A stretch of DNA of 12,936 bases from contig DAOWJX010000100.1 in NCBI GenBank assembly GCA_030640155.1, positions 1 to 12,936 on the forward strand, in the 5' to 3' direction. Made by a program: the position numbers and the translations under genes. Position 1 is the stretch's first letter. Each line of letters begins with the position of its first letter. Source of the DNA: Candidatus Aegiribacteria sp. (lineage in GTDB: Bacteria > Fermentibacterota > Fermentibacteria > Fermentibacterales > JCC-6). Under the pieces are notes generated by a model. It was given only the letters and a program-made list of their open reading frames with translations. It made no database searches and was not told the DNA's origin. Shown in pieces: positions 1 to 6,294 of this stretch.

Positions 1-390
1 CTTGCAGATTACCGAGACAACTTCAAAATCTCTGGCGGACAGAAATTTTTCTACAGCTCCCGCCTCCCTGAAAAGACCAGTGCAGAAGGCGAGTCCCAGC
101 TTTCTGAAGTTCATTCTTCCCGCGAATTCAACTACCTCAAGAAGTCGCGGTTTACCGGGTTCAGGACATGTATTCCGCGGACTTCTGTTCCGGTAACCCT
201 CACCCTCCTGAATTGATGCCTGCCTGGCAAATTCTCTGATATACTGATTCTCGAACTCGATATTTGCTTTTTCAAGAAGTTCGGTGTCAGCAGTCGGACA
301 GGATGGCAAAGCTTTTCCCGGCCGTGTTGAGCACAGACGTTCATCAGAAGTATAAGGGCATCTTGCACAGGCTGGATGTTCTTTTTTCAT
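1..390 (-). CDS. DUF1847 family cysteine-cluster protein (3' end beyond left edge)
   Basis: Seen: the minus frame is open from ATG 388-390 to base 1 without a stop, giving 130 residues of a gene truncated by the window. The N-terminus has four cysteines (C8, C11, C20, C31, the first pair as CARC), typical of a bound metal or Fe-S cluster. Then come an acidic helical stretch (about 34-60) and an alpha/beta core with VVEFAGRMNFRKLGLAFCTG (about 87-106), ending in EVVSVICK. This order and the phrases 'EFA.RM....LG.A.C.GL..EA' match my recollection of the DUF1847 (PF08901) putative metal-binding family, whose function is unknown. A GGAG (400-403) lies 9 bases upstream of the ATG, which supports this start. 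The gene begins 31 bases after the stop of the PH-domain gene on the same strand, so the two are probably co-transcribed. The family assignment is from memory. The catalytic or binding role is unknown. Confidence 0.8.
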   Translation of the reverse strand, partial: MKKEHPACARCPYTSDERLCSTRPGKALPSCPTADTELLEKANIEFENQYIREFARQASIQEGEGYRNRSPRNTCPEPGKPRLLEVVEFAGRMNFRKLGLAFCTGLFREAGAVEKFLSARDFEVVSVICK

Positions 391-421
391 GTTATTCAAC
401 TCCAGACATTCCGCAGGCGGT

Positions 422-931
422 TCAGCATGAGGTACTCTGTATGTTATTCAGGATTTCCACGAACATTTCAGGATTATCAGGTGAGACAACAATAACCTGT
501 TCAGCAAGTTTCAGGACCACGCAGTTTCTGAAATTAGTAACAAATGCTCGGAAGGGACCAAGTTTCCCGCTTTTATACCTTCCAGAGAAGCTGAAAAGCC
601 CTCCATTACCCATGGTTCTGATTGAACCGGTCATAGCTTTGGCATCGCGATAGACAGAAACAAGAGAGGAAAGATCAATCTCCGTATCCCAGAGAAGTCT
701 CCTTACACTGAGAACATTACCTCTGATCACATATCCTCTTACAGTGAAAAGCAGAGCGATGAAAAGAACAATAATCGGGATTGCGAAGTATAGAATCGCT
801 TCTGGTGCTGCACAGTCTTTTGTCAGAAGAAGCCAGCCCGGCACCCCTGTGATTACAAGAATGCCAAGGAGACTGAGTACTCTAAGAAGTGTGCCCCAGG
901 ATGCCTGAAAAGATCCGTCCACATCCGTCAT
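422..931 (-). CDS. Membrane-anchored bacterial PH-like domain protein
   Basis: This 169-residue protein has two hydrophobic segments (about 14-36 and 45-64), so it should sit in the inner membrane with a short periplasmic or cytoplasmic hairpin between them. The remaining ~105 residues are soluble and strand-rich: VRGYVIRGNVLSVRRLLWDTEIDLSSLVSV, then GLFSFSGRYKSGKLGPFRAF, then VVLKL..QVIVVSPDNPEMFVEIL. The pattern 'G.f.....G.f....TN..N.V.L......VVSP.dPe.F...L' is that of the bacterial PH-like domain group (PF10882-like). In this family two membrane helices commonly precede a PH fold of unknown ligand. The start is well supported: AAGGAG (937-942) with 5-base spacing to ATG 929-931. It is the first gene of a probable operon with the DUF1847 gene. 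No enzymatic motif is visible, so a structural or membrane-associated sensing role is only a guess. Confidence 0.75.
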   Translation of the reverse strand: MTDVDGSFQASWGTLLRVLSLLGILVITGVPGWLLLTKDCAAPEAILYFAIPIIVLFIALLFTVRGYVIRGNVLSVRRLLWDTEIDLSSLVSVYRDAKAMTGSIRTMGNGGLFSFSGRYKSGKLGPFRAFVTNFRNCVVLKLAEQVIVVSPDNPEMFVEILNNIQSTSC

Positions 932-943
932 AATTACTCCTTG

Positions 944-966
944 TTTTCAAATATCCATCTTGAAAA
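944..966. repeat. Inverted repeat abutting the PH-gene ribosome binding site
   Basis: TTTTCAA (944-950) and TTGAAAA (960-966) are perfect 7-base arms around a 9-base spacer. The repeat touches the AAGGAG of the minus-strand PH gene (937-942), so it lies in its 5' leader or promoter. It could be an operator or a leader hairpin, or chance in AT-rich DNA. The arms are AT-rich and the RNA stem would be weak. Confidence 0.35.
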
Positions 967-1087
967 TAATCTATGCGAGGTTGTCATCCAATGCAACTCG
1001 AATTTCTCACTCCTTCCTTTCAACAGATATTCAGGTTCTTTCGGCACTTTCAGTGTTGTATTACATTTTTTAGAGCTTGATGACCTC

Positions 1088-1116
1088 TTGCCATTGGCTC
1101 TCTATTGTAACACAAT
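1088..1116 (+). promoter_or_regulatory. Possible sigma-70-like promoter for the GYD gene
   Basis: TTGCCA (1088-1093, 5 of 6 to the -35 consensus) and CACAAT (1111-1116, 4 of 6 to the -10 consensus) are separated by 17 bases. Transcription would start near 1123, giving a very short leader before the GGAGG at 1131. This rests on pattern only, and promoter consensus in this lineage is unknown. Confidence 0.3.
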
Positions 1117-1129
1117 CAATGCAGAGGAT

Positions 1130-1138
1130 AGGAGGTGA
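1130..1138 (+). promoter_or_regulatory. Strong Shine-Dalgarno of the GYD gene
   Basis: The nine bases AGGAGGTGA are a near-complete match to the 16S anti-SD sequence and lie 4 bases before ATG 1143. This decides the start: a longer in-frame reading from 1077 would place the SD inside the gene and add 22 residues unlike the family. Confidence 0.8.
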
Positions 1139-1142
1139 TAAA

Positions 1143-1445
1143 ATGCCTACTTTCATATTGATGACTCGACATCATCCAAGCAGTCTGCACAACGCTGAAA
1201 GCAGAAAGAAAATGGGAAAGACCTGGATTAACAAAGTCCGGGAAACCTGCCCAGGTATCAAGTGGATTGCGCACTACGCCATACTGGGACCCTATGACTT
1301 CATGGATATCTACGAAGCTCCGGACGTGGAGACTGCTCATAAGGTTTCCCTGATTTCCAGAGCCGAAGGAGCGCTGGAAGCGGAGAGCTGGCAGGCTCTG
1401 CATTACGATAAGTTCCTAGAAATTCTGAACGAAATAGAGGGCTGA
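1143..1445 (+). CDS. GYD-domain protein
   Basis: This is a 100-residue soluble protein. It begins MPTFILMTRHHPSS, which is the first strand of the ferredoxin-like alpha/beta fold. A basic helix with KKMGKTWINKVRETCPGIKW (about 23-42) follows, then AHYAILGPYDFMDIYEAPD (about 43-61), the position of the family's namesake Gly-Tyr-Asp (here PYD). It ends with a second helix and the strand region ESWQALHYDKFLEIL. Order and length fit the GYD family (PF08734), small proteins of unknown function related to dimeric alpha/beta barrels. The start is fixed by a very strong SD. The gene ends 19 bases before the P-loop kinase frame on the same strand, suggesting a two-gene operon. No catalytic residues can be assigned. 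Confidence 0.82.
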   Translation: MPTFILMTRHHPSSLHNAESRKKMGKTWINKVRETCPGIKWIAHYAILGPYDFMDIYEAPDVETAHKVSLISRAEGALEAESWQALHYDKFLEILNEIEG

Positions 1446-1464
1446 CAGGAACTGTCTGTTAAAT

Positions 1465-1968
1465 GTGCTTCAGTTCAATTCCGGAAAGAAGTCTGTATTG
1501 GTAAAAGTATTCATAATGCGAGGGCTTCCCGGTGCGGGGAAGACCACATGGATTCGAAATAATCTCCCCGATGCGTTCATTTGTTCAGCTGATAACTATT
1601 TTCTTGATAAAGAGGGAAACTACAAATTCGACAACTTACTTATCTCTGAAGCACATGAATCCTGTCTGAAATGTTTTGCTGAAATCCTGACATCTCACGA
1701 GGATGAGGCAGAAAAAGAATCCCTCGTCATTGTCGTTGACAATACCGCAATCAGAGCCTGGGAAATTTCACCTTATTACAACCTGGCAAAAGCTTACGGA
1801 CACGATGTAAAAGTTGTGCATATTAAATGCGATTCTGATCTGGCTCATTCCCGGAATATTCACGAAGTTCCACTGGAACGGGTCGAGAAAATGGATGAAG
1901 GTCTCAACAGCGAAACTCTTCCCTTATTCTGGAATGTAGAGGTAGTTGAACCGGTAAGCGACCATTAG
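1465..1968 (+). CDS. NEDD4BP2-like P-loop ATPase/kinase
   Basis: The protein is 167 residues long if read from GTG 1465. A textbook Walker A, GLPGAGKTT (20-28), follows the strand VKVFIMR. Downstream are SADNYF (41-46), a Walker-B-like strand ending in an Asp, VIVVDNT (88-94), the phrase IRAWEISPYYNLAKAYG (96-112), and NIHEVPLERVEKM (131-143). This set is characteristic of the AAA_33/NEDD4-binding-protein-2-like family, which is related to the kinase part of polynucleotide kinase. Small-molecule or polynucleotide phosphorylation is family-based inference, and no substrate can be named. The start is uncertain: GTG 1465 has only AGGA 14 bases upstream. TTG 1498, with GGAAAG at 1483-1488 and 9-base spacing, would give a 156-residue protein beginning just before the first strand, as family members usually do. 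It converges with the PEBP gene across a 20-base gap. Confidence 0.82.
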   Translation: MLQFNSGKKSVLVKVFIMRGLPGAGKTTWIRNNLPDAFICSADNYFLDKEGNYKFDNLLISEAHESCLKCFAEILTSHEDEAEKESLVIVVDNTAIRAWEISPYYNLAKAYGHDVKVVHIKCDSDLAHSRNIHEVPLERVEKMDEGLNSETLPLFWNVEVVEPVSDH

Positions 1969-1988
1969 CCCGCATATCTTTACCAGTT

Positions 1989-2456
1989 CTACTGACGCGA
2001 GTACTCCCCCATGAATCTGACCTGCTGTATAATGTTGCCCTCAATGGCTACTCTCAGTTCTTCCGCAGTTGCTCCAGGCGCCAGGTGAAGATGTCCTTCA
2101 AGAGCATATAGTGTGAAGAAATACCTGTGTTTACCTGAAGGAGGAGCGGGGCCTCTGTACCCGATGTTTCCCCAGCTGTTGCTTCCCTGTATGGTCCCAT
2201 TCTCGAGTTCCGGATCTACAGGAATTCCTTCATCCAGTTCTCTGAGATCTCCCGGTATATTGTAAACCACCCAATGAATCCAGTTGCCAGCAGGCGCGTC
2301 CGGATCCTCACATATGAGGGCGAATGTCTCAACGTCGAAATCACATCTCCACTCCAGTGGAGGAGATAAGTCTTCCCCGTCAACAGTATACAGAGCCGGG
2401 ATGAGTTCTCCATTTCCAAATGCTGCACTCCACAGAGAAAACGCAACCATAATCAT
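1989..2456 (-). CDS. YbhB/YbcL-family PEBP-like protein
   Basis: This 155-residue protein carries the hallmarks of the phosphatidylethanolamine-binding/Raf-kinase-inhibitor-like family. These are F..G..IP..YTVDGEDLSPPLEW (13-36), ALICEDPDAPAGNWIHWVVY (46-65), and GSNSWGNIGYRGPAPPSGKH (91-110) followed by RYFFTLYAL. Length matches bacterial YbhB/YbcL proteins (about 150-180). The conserved Asp-Pro-Asp and the His of IHW line the anion-binding pocket of the family. The ligand in bacteria is not established. No convincing signal peptide is present, so it is probably cytoplasmic. The start ATG 2454-2456 is set by GGAGG (2463-2467) with 6-base spacing. It is transcribed alone, convergent with the kinase gene and divergent from the rRNA methyltransferase gene. 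Confidence 0.92.
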   Translation of the reverse strand: MIMVAFSLWSAAFGNGELIPALYTVDGEDLSPPLEWRCDFDVETFALICEDPDAPAGNWIHWVVYNIPGDLRELDEGIPVDPELENGTIQGSNSWGNIGYRGPAPPSGKHRYFFTLYALEGHLHLAPGATAEELRVAIEGNIIQQVRFMGEYSRQ

Positions 2457-2543
2457 TGTACACCTCCAAATATTTGATTCAAACTCCAGTATTATTAATT
2501 AATTAACTTCCGGTCAAGAGTAGTCCTCATTGGATTGATTTTT

Positions 2544-2549
2544 TATAAT
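2544..2549 (+). promoter_or_regulatory. Possible -10 element for the RlmL-type gene
   Basis: A perfect TATAAT lies 59 bases before the proposed CTG start, in the divergent spacer with the PEBP gene. There is no recognisable -35 hexamer 16-18 bases upstream, and the spacer is AT-rich, so this may be chance. Confidence 0.28.
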
Positions 2550-2595
2550 ATTATCGGCTGTCGATATTTATCCTGATATCATTTCATTTTTATCC

Positions 2596-2601
2596 AAGGA
2601 G
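2596..2601 (+). promoter_or_regulatory. Shine-Dalgarno that decides a CTG start
   Basis: AAGGAG lies 7 bases before CTG 2609 and only 4 bases before ATT 2606. No ATG, GTG or TTG occurs in the gene's frame between the upstream stop (TAA 2546-2548) and ATG 2660. The ribosome binding site therefore points to non-standard initiation at CTG. Confidence 0.65.
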
Positions 2602-2608
2602 TAGAATT

Positions 2609-3748
2609 CTGTTCGAATATCAAAAAACAGGACGTTTCTTCGGGCTCATTTCTGACGGTATGGAAGAACTTGGCAAGGAAGAGCTGATCTCTCTCGGGGC
2701 AACCGACCCGAAACATGCGTACCGCGGGATGTTCTTCGGAGCAGATATGGAAACGCTCTACAGGATTAATTACCAATCAAGATTCTTTACACGGATTCTT
2801 GCGCCCCTGCTCACATTTGATTGCCACAGTGACAGATATCTCTATAAAACAGCATCATCCATGGACTGGTCACAGATTCTGTCACCGGAGAAGACGTTTG
2901 CAATATTCGCCAACGTATCCGACTCCAACATCAAACACTCCCAGTATGCTGCGCTCAAGCTCAAAGACGCAATTGCCGACTGGTTCATGGAAAAGGAAGG
3001 GCGCCGTCCCGACGTTGACACAAAGACTCCAGACGTCTGGCTGGGACTCCGGATCCATCGCAACAGGGCATCCATCCGTCTGGACACTTCCGGCGGCTCT
3101 CTTCATCGACGGGGATACAGGAAGAAATCAGTCGAAGCGCCTATGCAGGAGACTCTTGCGGCTGCTGTCATACACCTTTCCGGTTGGGATGGATCCACCA
3201 GGCTGATCGATCCGATGTGCGGGTCCGGAACTCTGCTCTGTGAGGCCTTGATGAATTACTGCCGTATACCAGCAGGTTATCTCCGCAGCAGATTCGGATT
3301 CGAATGCATGCCGGAATTCAATAAGGAGCAATGGAGGCAAATCCGACGGGATGTGAACTCCTTAATCAGGACACTTCCGGAAGGACTAATCCTTGGCAGC
3401 GACATTTCTCATGAAACCGTAACTGTCGCTTCAGGCAACTGCAGTACGCTTCCTTCGGGAAACAGGATTGAATTGAAAACATCGCGGTATCAGGACCTGA
3501 GTAATGTTTCAGAATTAACCATAATTACGAATCCTCCATATGGATTACGCCTTCAGAAGCATGAGGACATGGGTGCTTTTATGAAGGAACTTGGTGACTT
3601 TCTGAAACAGAAATGCAAGGGTTCGATAGTTTATATCTACTTTGGAAAACGGGATCTTCTTAAAAAGATCGGTCTGAGAGCAACCTCGAAAATACCTCTT
3701 AGAAACGGCAGGCTTGACGGACGCCTGGTTCGCTACGACCTATACTAA
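2609..3748 (+). CDS. rlmL: RlmL-type 23S rRNA guanine-N2 methyltransferase (THUMP + class I MTase)
   Basis: Read from CTG 2609 the protein is 379 residues. It begins (L/M)FEYQKTGRFFGLISDG, the conserved opening of this family, and continues MEELGKEELISLGA. A ferredoxin-like/THUMP region (about 60-175) contains NIKHSQYAALKLKDAIADWF and ends in LDTSGGSLHRRGYR. The SAM-binding motif I is DPMCGSGTLLCEALM (201-215), and the catalytic NPPYG is at 308-312, as in guanine-N2 RNA methyltransferases. The expected role is m2G modification of 23S rRNA (G2445 in E. coli numbering). The second, RlmK-type methyltransferase domain of the gamma-proteobacterial fusion is absent, as is usual outside that group. 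Starting at the first ATG (2660) would remove 17 conserved residues and leave no good SD. It is monocistronic in this window. The exact target base is inferred from the family. Confidence 0.88.
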   Translation: MFEYQKTGRFFGLISDGMEELGKEELISLGATDPKHAYRGMFFGADMETLYRINYQSRFFTRILAPLLTFDCHSDRYLYKTASSMDWSQILSPEKTFAIFANVSDSNIKHSQYAALKLKDAIADWFMEKEGRRPDVDTKTPDVWLGLRIHRNRASIRLDTSGGSLHRRGYRKKSVEAPMQETLAAAVIHLSGWDGSTRLIDPMCGSGTLLCEALMNYCRIPAGYLRSRFGFECMPEFNKEQWRQIRRDVNSLIRTLPEGLILGSDISHETVTVASGNCSTLPSGNRIELKTSRYQDLSNVSELTIITNPPYGLRLQKHEDMGAFMKELGDFLKQKCKGSIVYIYFGKRDLLKKIGLRATSKIPLRNGRLDGRLVRYDLY

Positions 3749-3964
3749 CCTGGTTCTATACGGTTCAAGCTGCAATATGATACGTTGGGGTCTTGCGGTA
3801 GTCATCTCTATATAGTAGCGTATAAATAGCTTCTGACGTTCATGCGGTAAGAACAACAGAATATTCCTATAGAAAGAGTATTAATACTGATTAAGCTGTA
3901 TGGATCGAAATTACAATTTAGTTTTTATGACATCAGGAATTTCAGAGCTGAGGGGGGATAGCTG
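3749..3964. other. Spacer before the PAS/HD-GYP gene
   Basis: This 216-base AT-rich gap has no ORF worth calling, no T-tailed hairpin and no clear -35/-10 pair. I looked for the conserved parts of the GEMM cyclic-di-GMP riboswitch because of the downstream phosphodiesterase and did not see them. The only clear signal is the G-rich AGGGGGG (3951-3957), which serves as the ribosome binding site for GTG 3965. Confidence 0.5.
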
Positions 3965-6073
3965 GTGAATATGGATATCTTCAACAGTTACTTTGAACTC
4001 GGACTGATCGGTATGGCGATTACCTCACCTGAAAAGGACTTCATTGAAGTCAATAGCTATCTCTGCGAAATGCTCGGCTACTCAAAGAAAGAACTGCTGA
4101 AGAAAAAATGGTCGGATCTGACCCATCCCGAGGATCAAGAACTCAATGATAAATTCCAGAAAAGAGTGCTCGCAGGCGATATTAATGCTTATACACTCGA
4201 AAAACGCCTGATACACAAGGACGGCAGCACTATTCATGTCAGTATCTCTTCGAAATCCTCACGAAAGCAGGATGGATCAGTATCAGAATTCTTTTCCCTT
4301 GTTCAGGATATCACAGAGAGAAAAAGGGCGGAAGATGAAATCAGGAAATCGGAGTTGAAATACAGAACTGTTGTTGAGAACGCAACAGAAATGATCTGGC
4401 AGCTGGACAGAGAAGGGAATTTTGTATTTTTCAACAAATTCGCGGAGCAAATATCTTCGATGAAAAGCGATGAATGGAAAGGCAGACAATTTTCACCGGC
4501 GATTCATCCGGATGACCTCGAAAAAGTGAAAAATGTCTTTGTGGATACTTTAAGCGGGAATACCAACGAATATGAAGTCAGAATACTGGTTGCAGAAGGT
4601 ATAGCTGAACTTATTGTTCAGACACTTCCCGTATATACCGATGGTGAGATCACCGGAACGCTCAGCTTCGGCAGGAATATCACAGAAGAGAAAAGAGCCG
4701 AACGTGCGTTAAAGGAATCTGAAAAGCGTTACCGTACTCTTCTTAACAATGTTCCTATTGGAATATTCCGATCAACCATCGCCCCTGAAGGCGGGACGTT
4801 CCTTTCTGTTAATCCTGCACTTGCAAGAATGTTCGGTTATGCTGATCCCCAAAACATGATCAGGACCAGAGTATCTGACTGTTATCAGAGCAGTGAGGAT
4901 CGAAATAAATTCATAACCAATATCAGCCATGATGGTTCAGTTTCCGGATATGAAGTTCAGCTCAAGCGGAAAGATGGTTCTAACTTCTGGGACTCTCTCT
5001 CGGCCAAGGCAGTTAAGGATGAGAATAACAAAATCAAATATATCGATGGAGTCCTTGAAGATATTACTGAACGTAAATCCATCCAGGAAGCTCTCCGGGA
5101 ATCGGAGGAGCGCTACCGCCGGCTTCTTGACCACAACCCTGCCGCGATTGTTGTTCATGTAGATGGTAAAATAGTCTATGTCAACAAGGCAAGTCTTGAT
5201 CTCGTAGCTGCTTCCTCTCCTGAAGACGCCCTCGGTAAACAGATTCTTGATTTTGTTCATCCCGATTACAGAGAGATTGTTCTTGAACGTGTAAAACAAT
5301 GTCAGACGGAAGAAAAATTCGCGAAACCTATCGAAGAGAAGTTTCTTCGACTCGACGGTAAATCGGTTGATGTTGAAGTTACAGCGATACCGATTACTTA
5401 CCAGGGCAAACCGGCGTCACAGGTTGTTTTCTGGGACATAACCAGCAGGAAACAGGTTGAAGACAGTATACAAAATAATCTGAATGAACTGAATAAAACT
5501 CTTAAGGGGACGGTTGACGCGCTTTCTTACGCTGTTGAAACAAGAGATCCCTACACGGCAGGTCATCAGAAGGAAGTGGCAAAAATTGCCTGCGCAGTTG
5601 CGGAGGAAATGGGCCTTCCTGAAGATCTGATAGAGGGTTTACGTGTCGCCAGCCTTCTTCATGACATAGGCAAAATTAAGATCCCGGCTGAGATTCTAAG
5701 TAAACCCACGCTTCTGACAGACATAGAATACGAACTGATCAAAACCCATCCTCAGGCAGGGCATGAGATCCTGAAAACCATCAGTTTCCCCTGGCCTGTG
5801 GGAAAAATCGTTCTGCAGCACCAGGAAAGAATGGATGGTTCAGGCTATCCAAACAATCTAAAGGGGGATGAAATCTGTATGGAGGCGCGGATCCTCGGAG
5901 TTGTGGACGTAGTGGAGGCAATGTGCGCTCATCGTCCTTACAGAAGCTCCCGAGGTATCGAAGAAGCTATTGAGGAGATAAAGCAAAACAGAGGCAGACT
6001 TTACGACGCCACTGTTGTTGATGCATGCCTGAGATTATTCAAAGAAGATAAGTACAGTTTCGCTTCCAAATAA
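3965..6073 (+). CDS. Four-PAS sensor with HD-GYP cyclic-di-GMP phosphodiesterase
   Basis: This 702-residue soluble protein has no membrane segment. Four PAS domains run at about 3-118, 130-242, 253-372 and 381-495. The junctions carry the usual PAC ending (DITERK, NITEEK, DITERK, DITSRK), followed by a helical linker with an E.RYR-type start of the next PAS. A short helix (496-520) leads to HD-GYP at about 515-690. There the metal/catalytic residues are HD 566-567 in LLHDIGKI, H595 in THPQAGHE, H619 in QHQERMDGSGYP, and D648 in GVVDVVEAM. The family hydrolyses cyclic di-GMP, so the protein probably couples cytoplasmic signals to c-di-GMP turnover. The second His of the common HHE triplet is Gln620, a variant I believe occurs in other PAS-HD proteins. 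GTG 3965 is preferred over ATG 3971 because AGGGGGG lies 7 bases upstream of it. PAS ligands cannot be read from sequence. Confidence 0.93.
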   Translation: MNMDIFNSYFELGLIGMAITSPEKDFIEVNSYLCEMLGYSKKELLKKKWSDLTHPEDQELNDKFQKRVLAGDINAYTLEKRLIHKDGSTIHVSISSKSSRKQDGSVSEFFSLVQDITERKRAEDEIRKSELKYRTVVENATEMIWQLDREGNFVFFNKFAEQISSMKSDEWKGRQFSPAIHPDDLEKVKNVFVDTLSGNTNEYEVRILVAEGIAELIVQTLPVYTDGEITGTLSFGRNITEEKRAERALKESEKRYRTLLNNVPIGIFRSTIAPEGGTFLSVNPALARMFGYADPQNMIRTRVSDCYQSSEDRNKFITNISHDGSVSGYEVQLKRKDGSNFWDSLSAKAVKDENNKIKYIDGVLEDITERKSIQEALRESEERYRRLLDHNPAAIVVHVDGKIVYVNKASLDLVAASSPEDALGKQILDFVHPDYREIVLERVKQCQTEEKFAKPIEEKFLRLDGKSVDVEVTAIPITYQGKPASQVVFWDITSRKQVEDSIQNNLNELNKTLKGTVDALSYAVETRDPYTAGHQKEVAKIACAVAEEMGLPEDLIEGLRVASLLHDIGKIKIPAEILSKPTLLTDIEYELIKTHPQAGHEILKTISFPWPVGKIVLQHQERMDGSGYPNNLKGDEICMEARILGVVDVVEAMCAHRPYRSSRGIEEAIEEIKQNRGRLYDATVVDACLRLFKEDKYSFASK

Positions 6074-6139
6074 CCAGTCGAATTCCGGGATTAACCCGCA
6101 TATTTCAGAATTCGCATTCGACATACAGAAGATGACTGG
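6074..6139. repeat. Nested inverted repeats after the HD-GYP gene
   Basis: Directly after the stop codon, three pairs of complementary arms nest within each other: CCAGTC/GACTGG (6074-6079 and 6134-6139), CGAATTC/GAATTCG (6079-6085 and 6108-6114) and CGGG/CCCG (6086-6089 and 6095-6098, 5-base loop). They could form an RNA 3'-end structure. No T-run follows. GAATTC is itself a palindrome, so part of the complementarity is trivial. Confidence 0.35.
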
Positions 6140-6196
6140 TTTCGTACTGCAATACTGCATATTCTTATATGTATCCAGCGTGATAATACAGATAAT

Positions 6197-6214
6197 GTTT
6201 CAGTGTTCTGAAAC
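6197..6214. repeat. Compact hairpin, 7-base stem and 4-base loop
   Basis: GTTTCAG (6197-6203), loop TGTT, then CTGAAAC (6208-6214) are perfectly complementary. The hairpin lies about 80 bases upstream of the chalcone-isomerase-like gene. There is no T-run on either strand, so it is not a classic intrinsic terminator. A terminator without a U-tract, an operator or a leader structure are all possible. Confidence 0.45.
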
Positions 6215-6235
6215 GGTAATTGAAATGCAGAGTTC

Positions 6236-6265
6236 CATCCGCGAAAAGTAATTCGCGAATGGATG
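6236..6265. repeat. Bulged hairpin in the leader of the chalcone-isomerase-like gene
   Basis: CATCCGCGAA (6236-6245) pairs with TTCGC (6252-6256) and GGATG (6261-6265), with GAAT bulged out on the 3' side and a 6-base loop. The right side contains the 10-base palindrome ATTCGCGAAT (6251-6260). The structure ends 20 bases before the SD of the gene at 6295, so it would lie in the mRNA leader if transcription starts upstream. Confidence 0.4.
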
Positions 6266-6294
6266 TCTGTATTCATGAAAGATCGGAGGGGGTT

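Noticed and set aside
264..653. 129-codon open frame on the plus strand
   Set aside because: Overlaps both the PH-like and DUF1847 genes on the opposite strand. No SD and no family pattern.
2715..3206. 163-codon open frame on the plus strand
   Set aside because: Out-of-frame shadow inside the RlmL-type gene.
3749..3964. Cyclic-di-GMP riboswitch before the HD-GYP gene
   Set aside because: Considered because of the downstream enzyme, but I could not find the conserved GEMM elements. A covariance-model search would be needed to rule it out fully.
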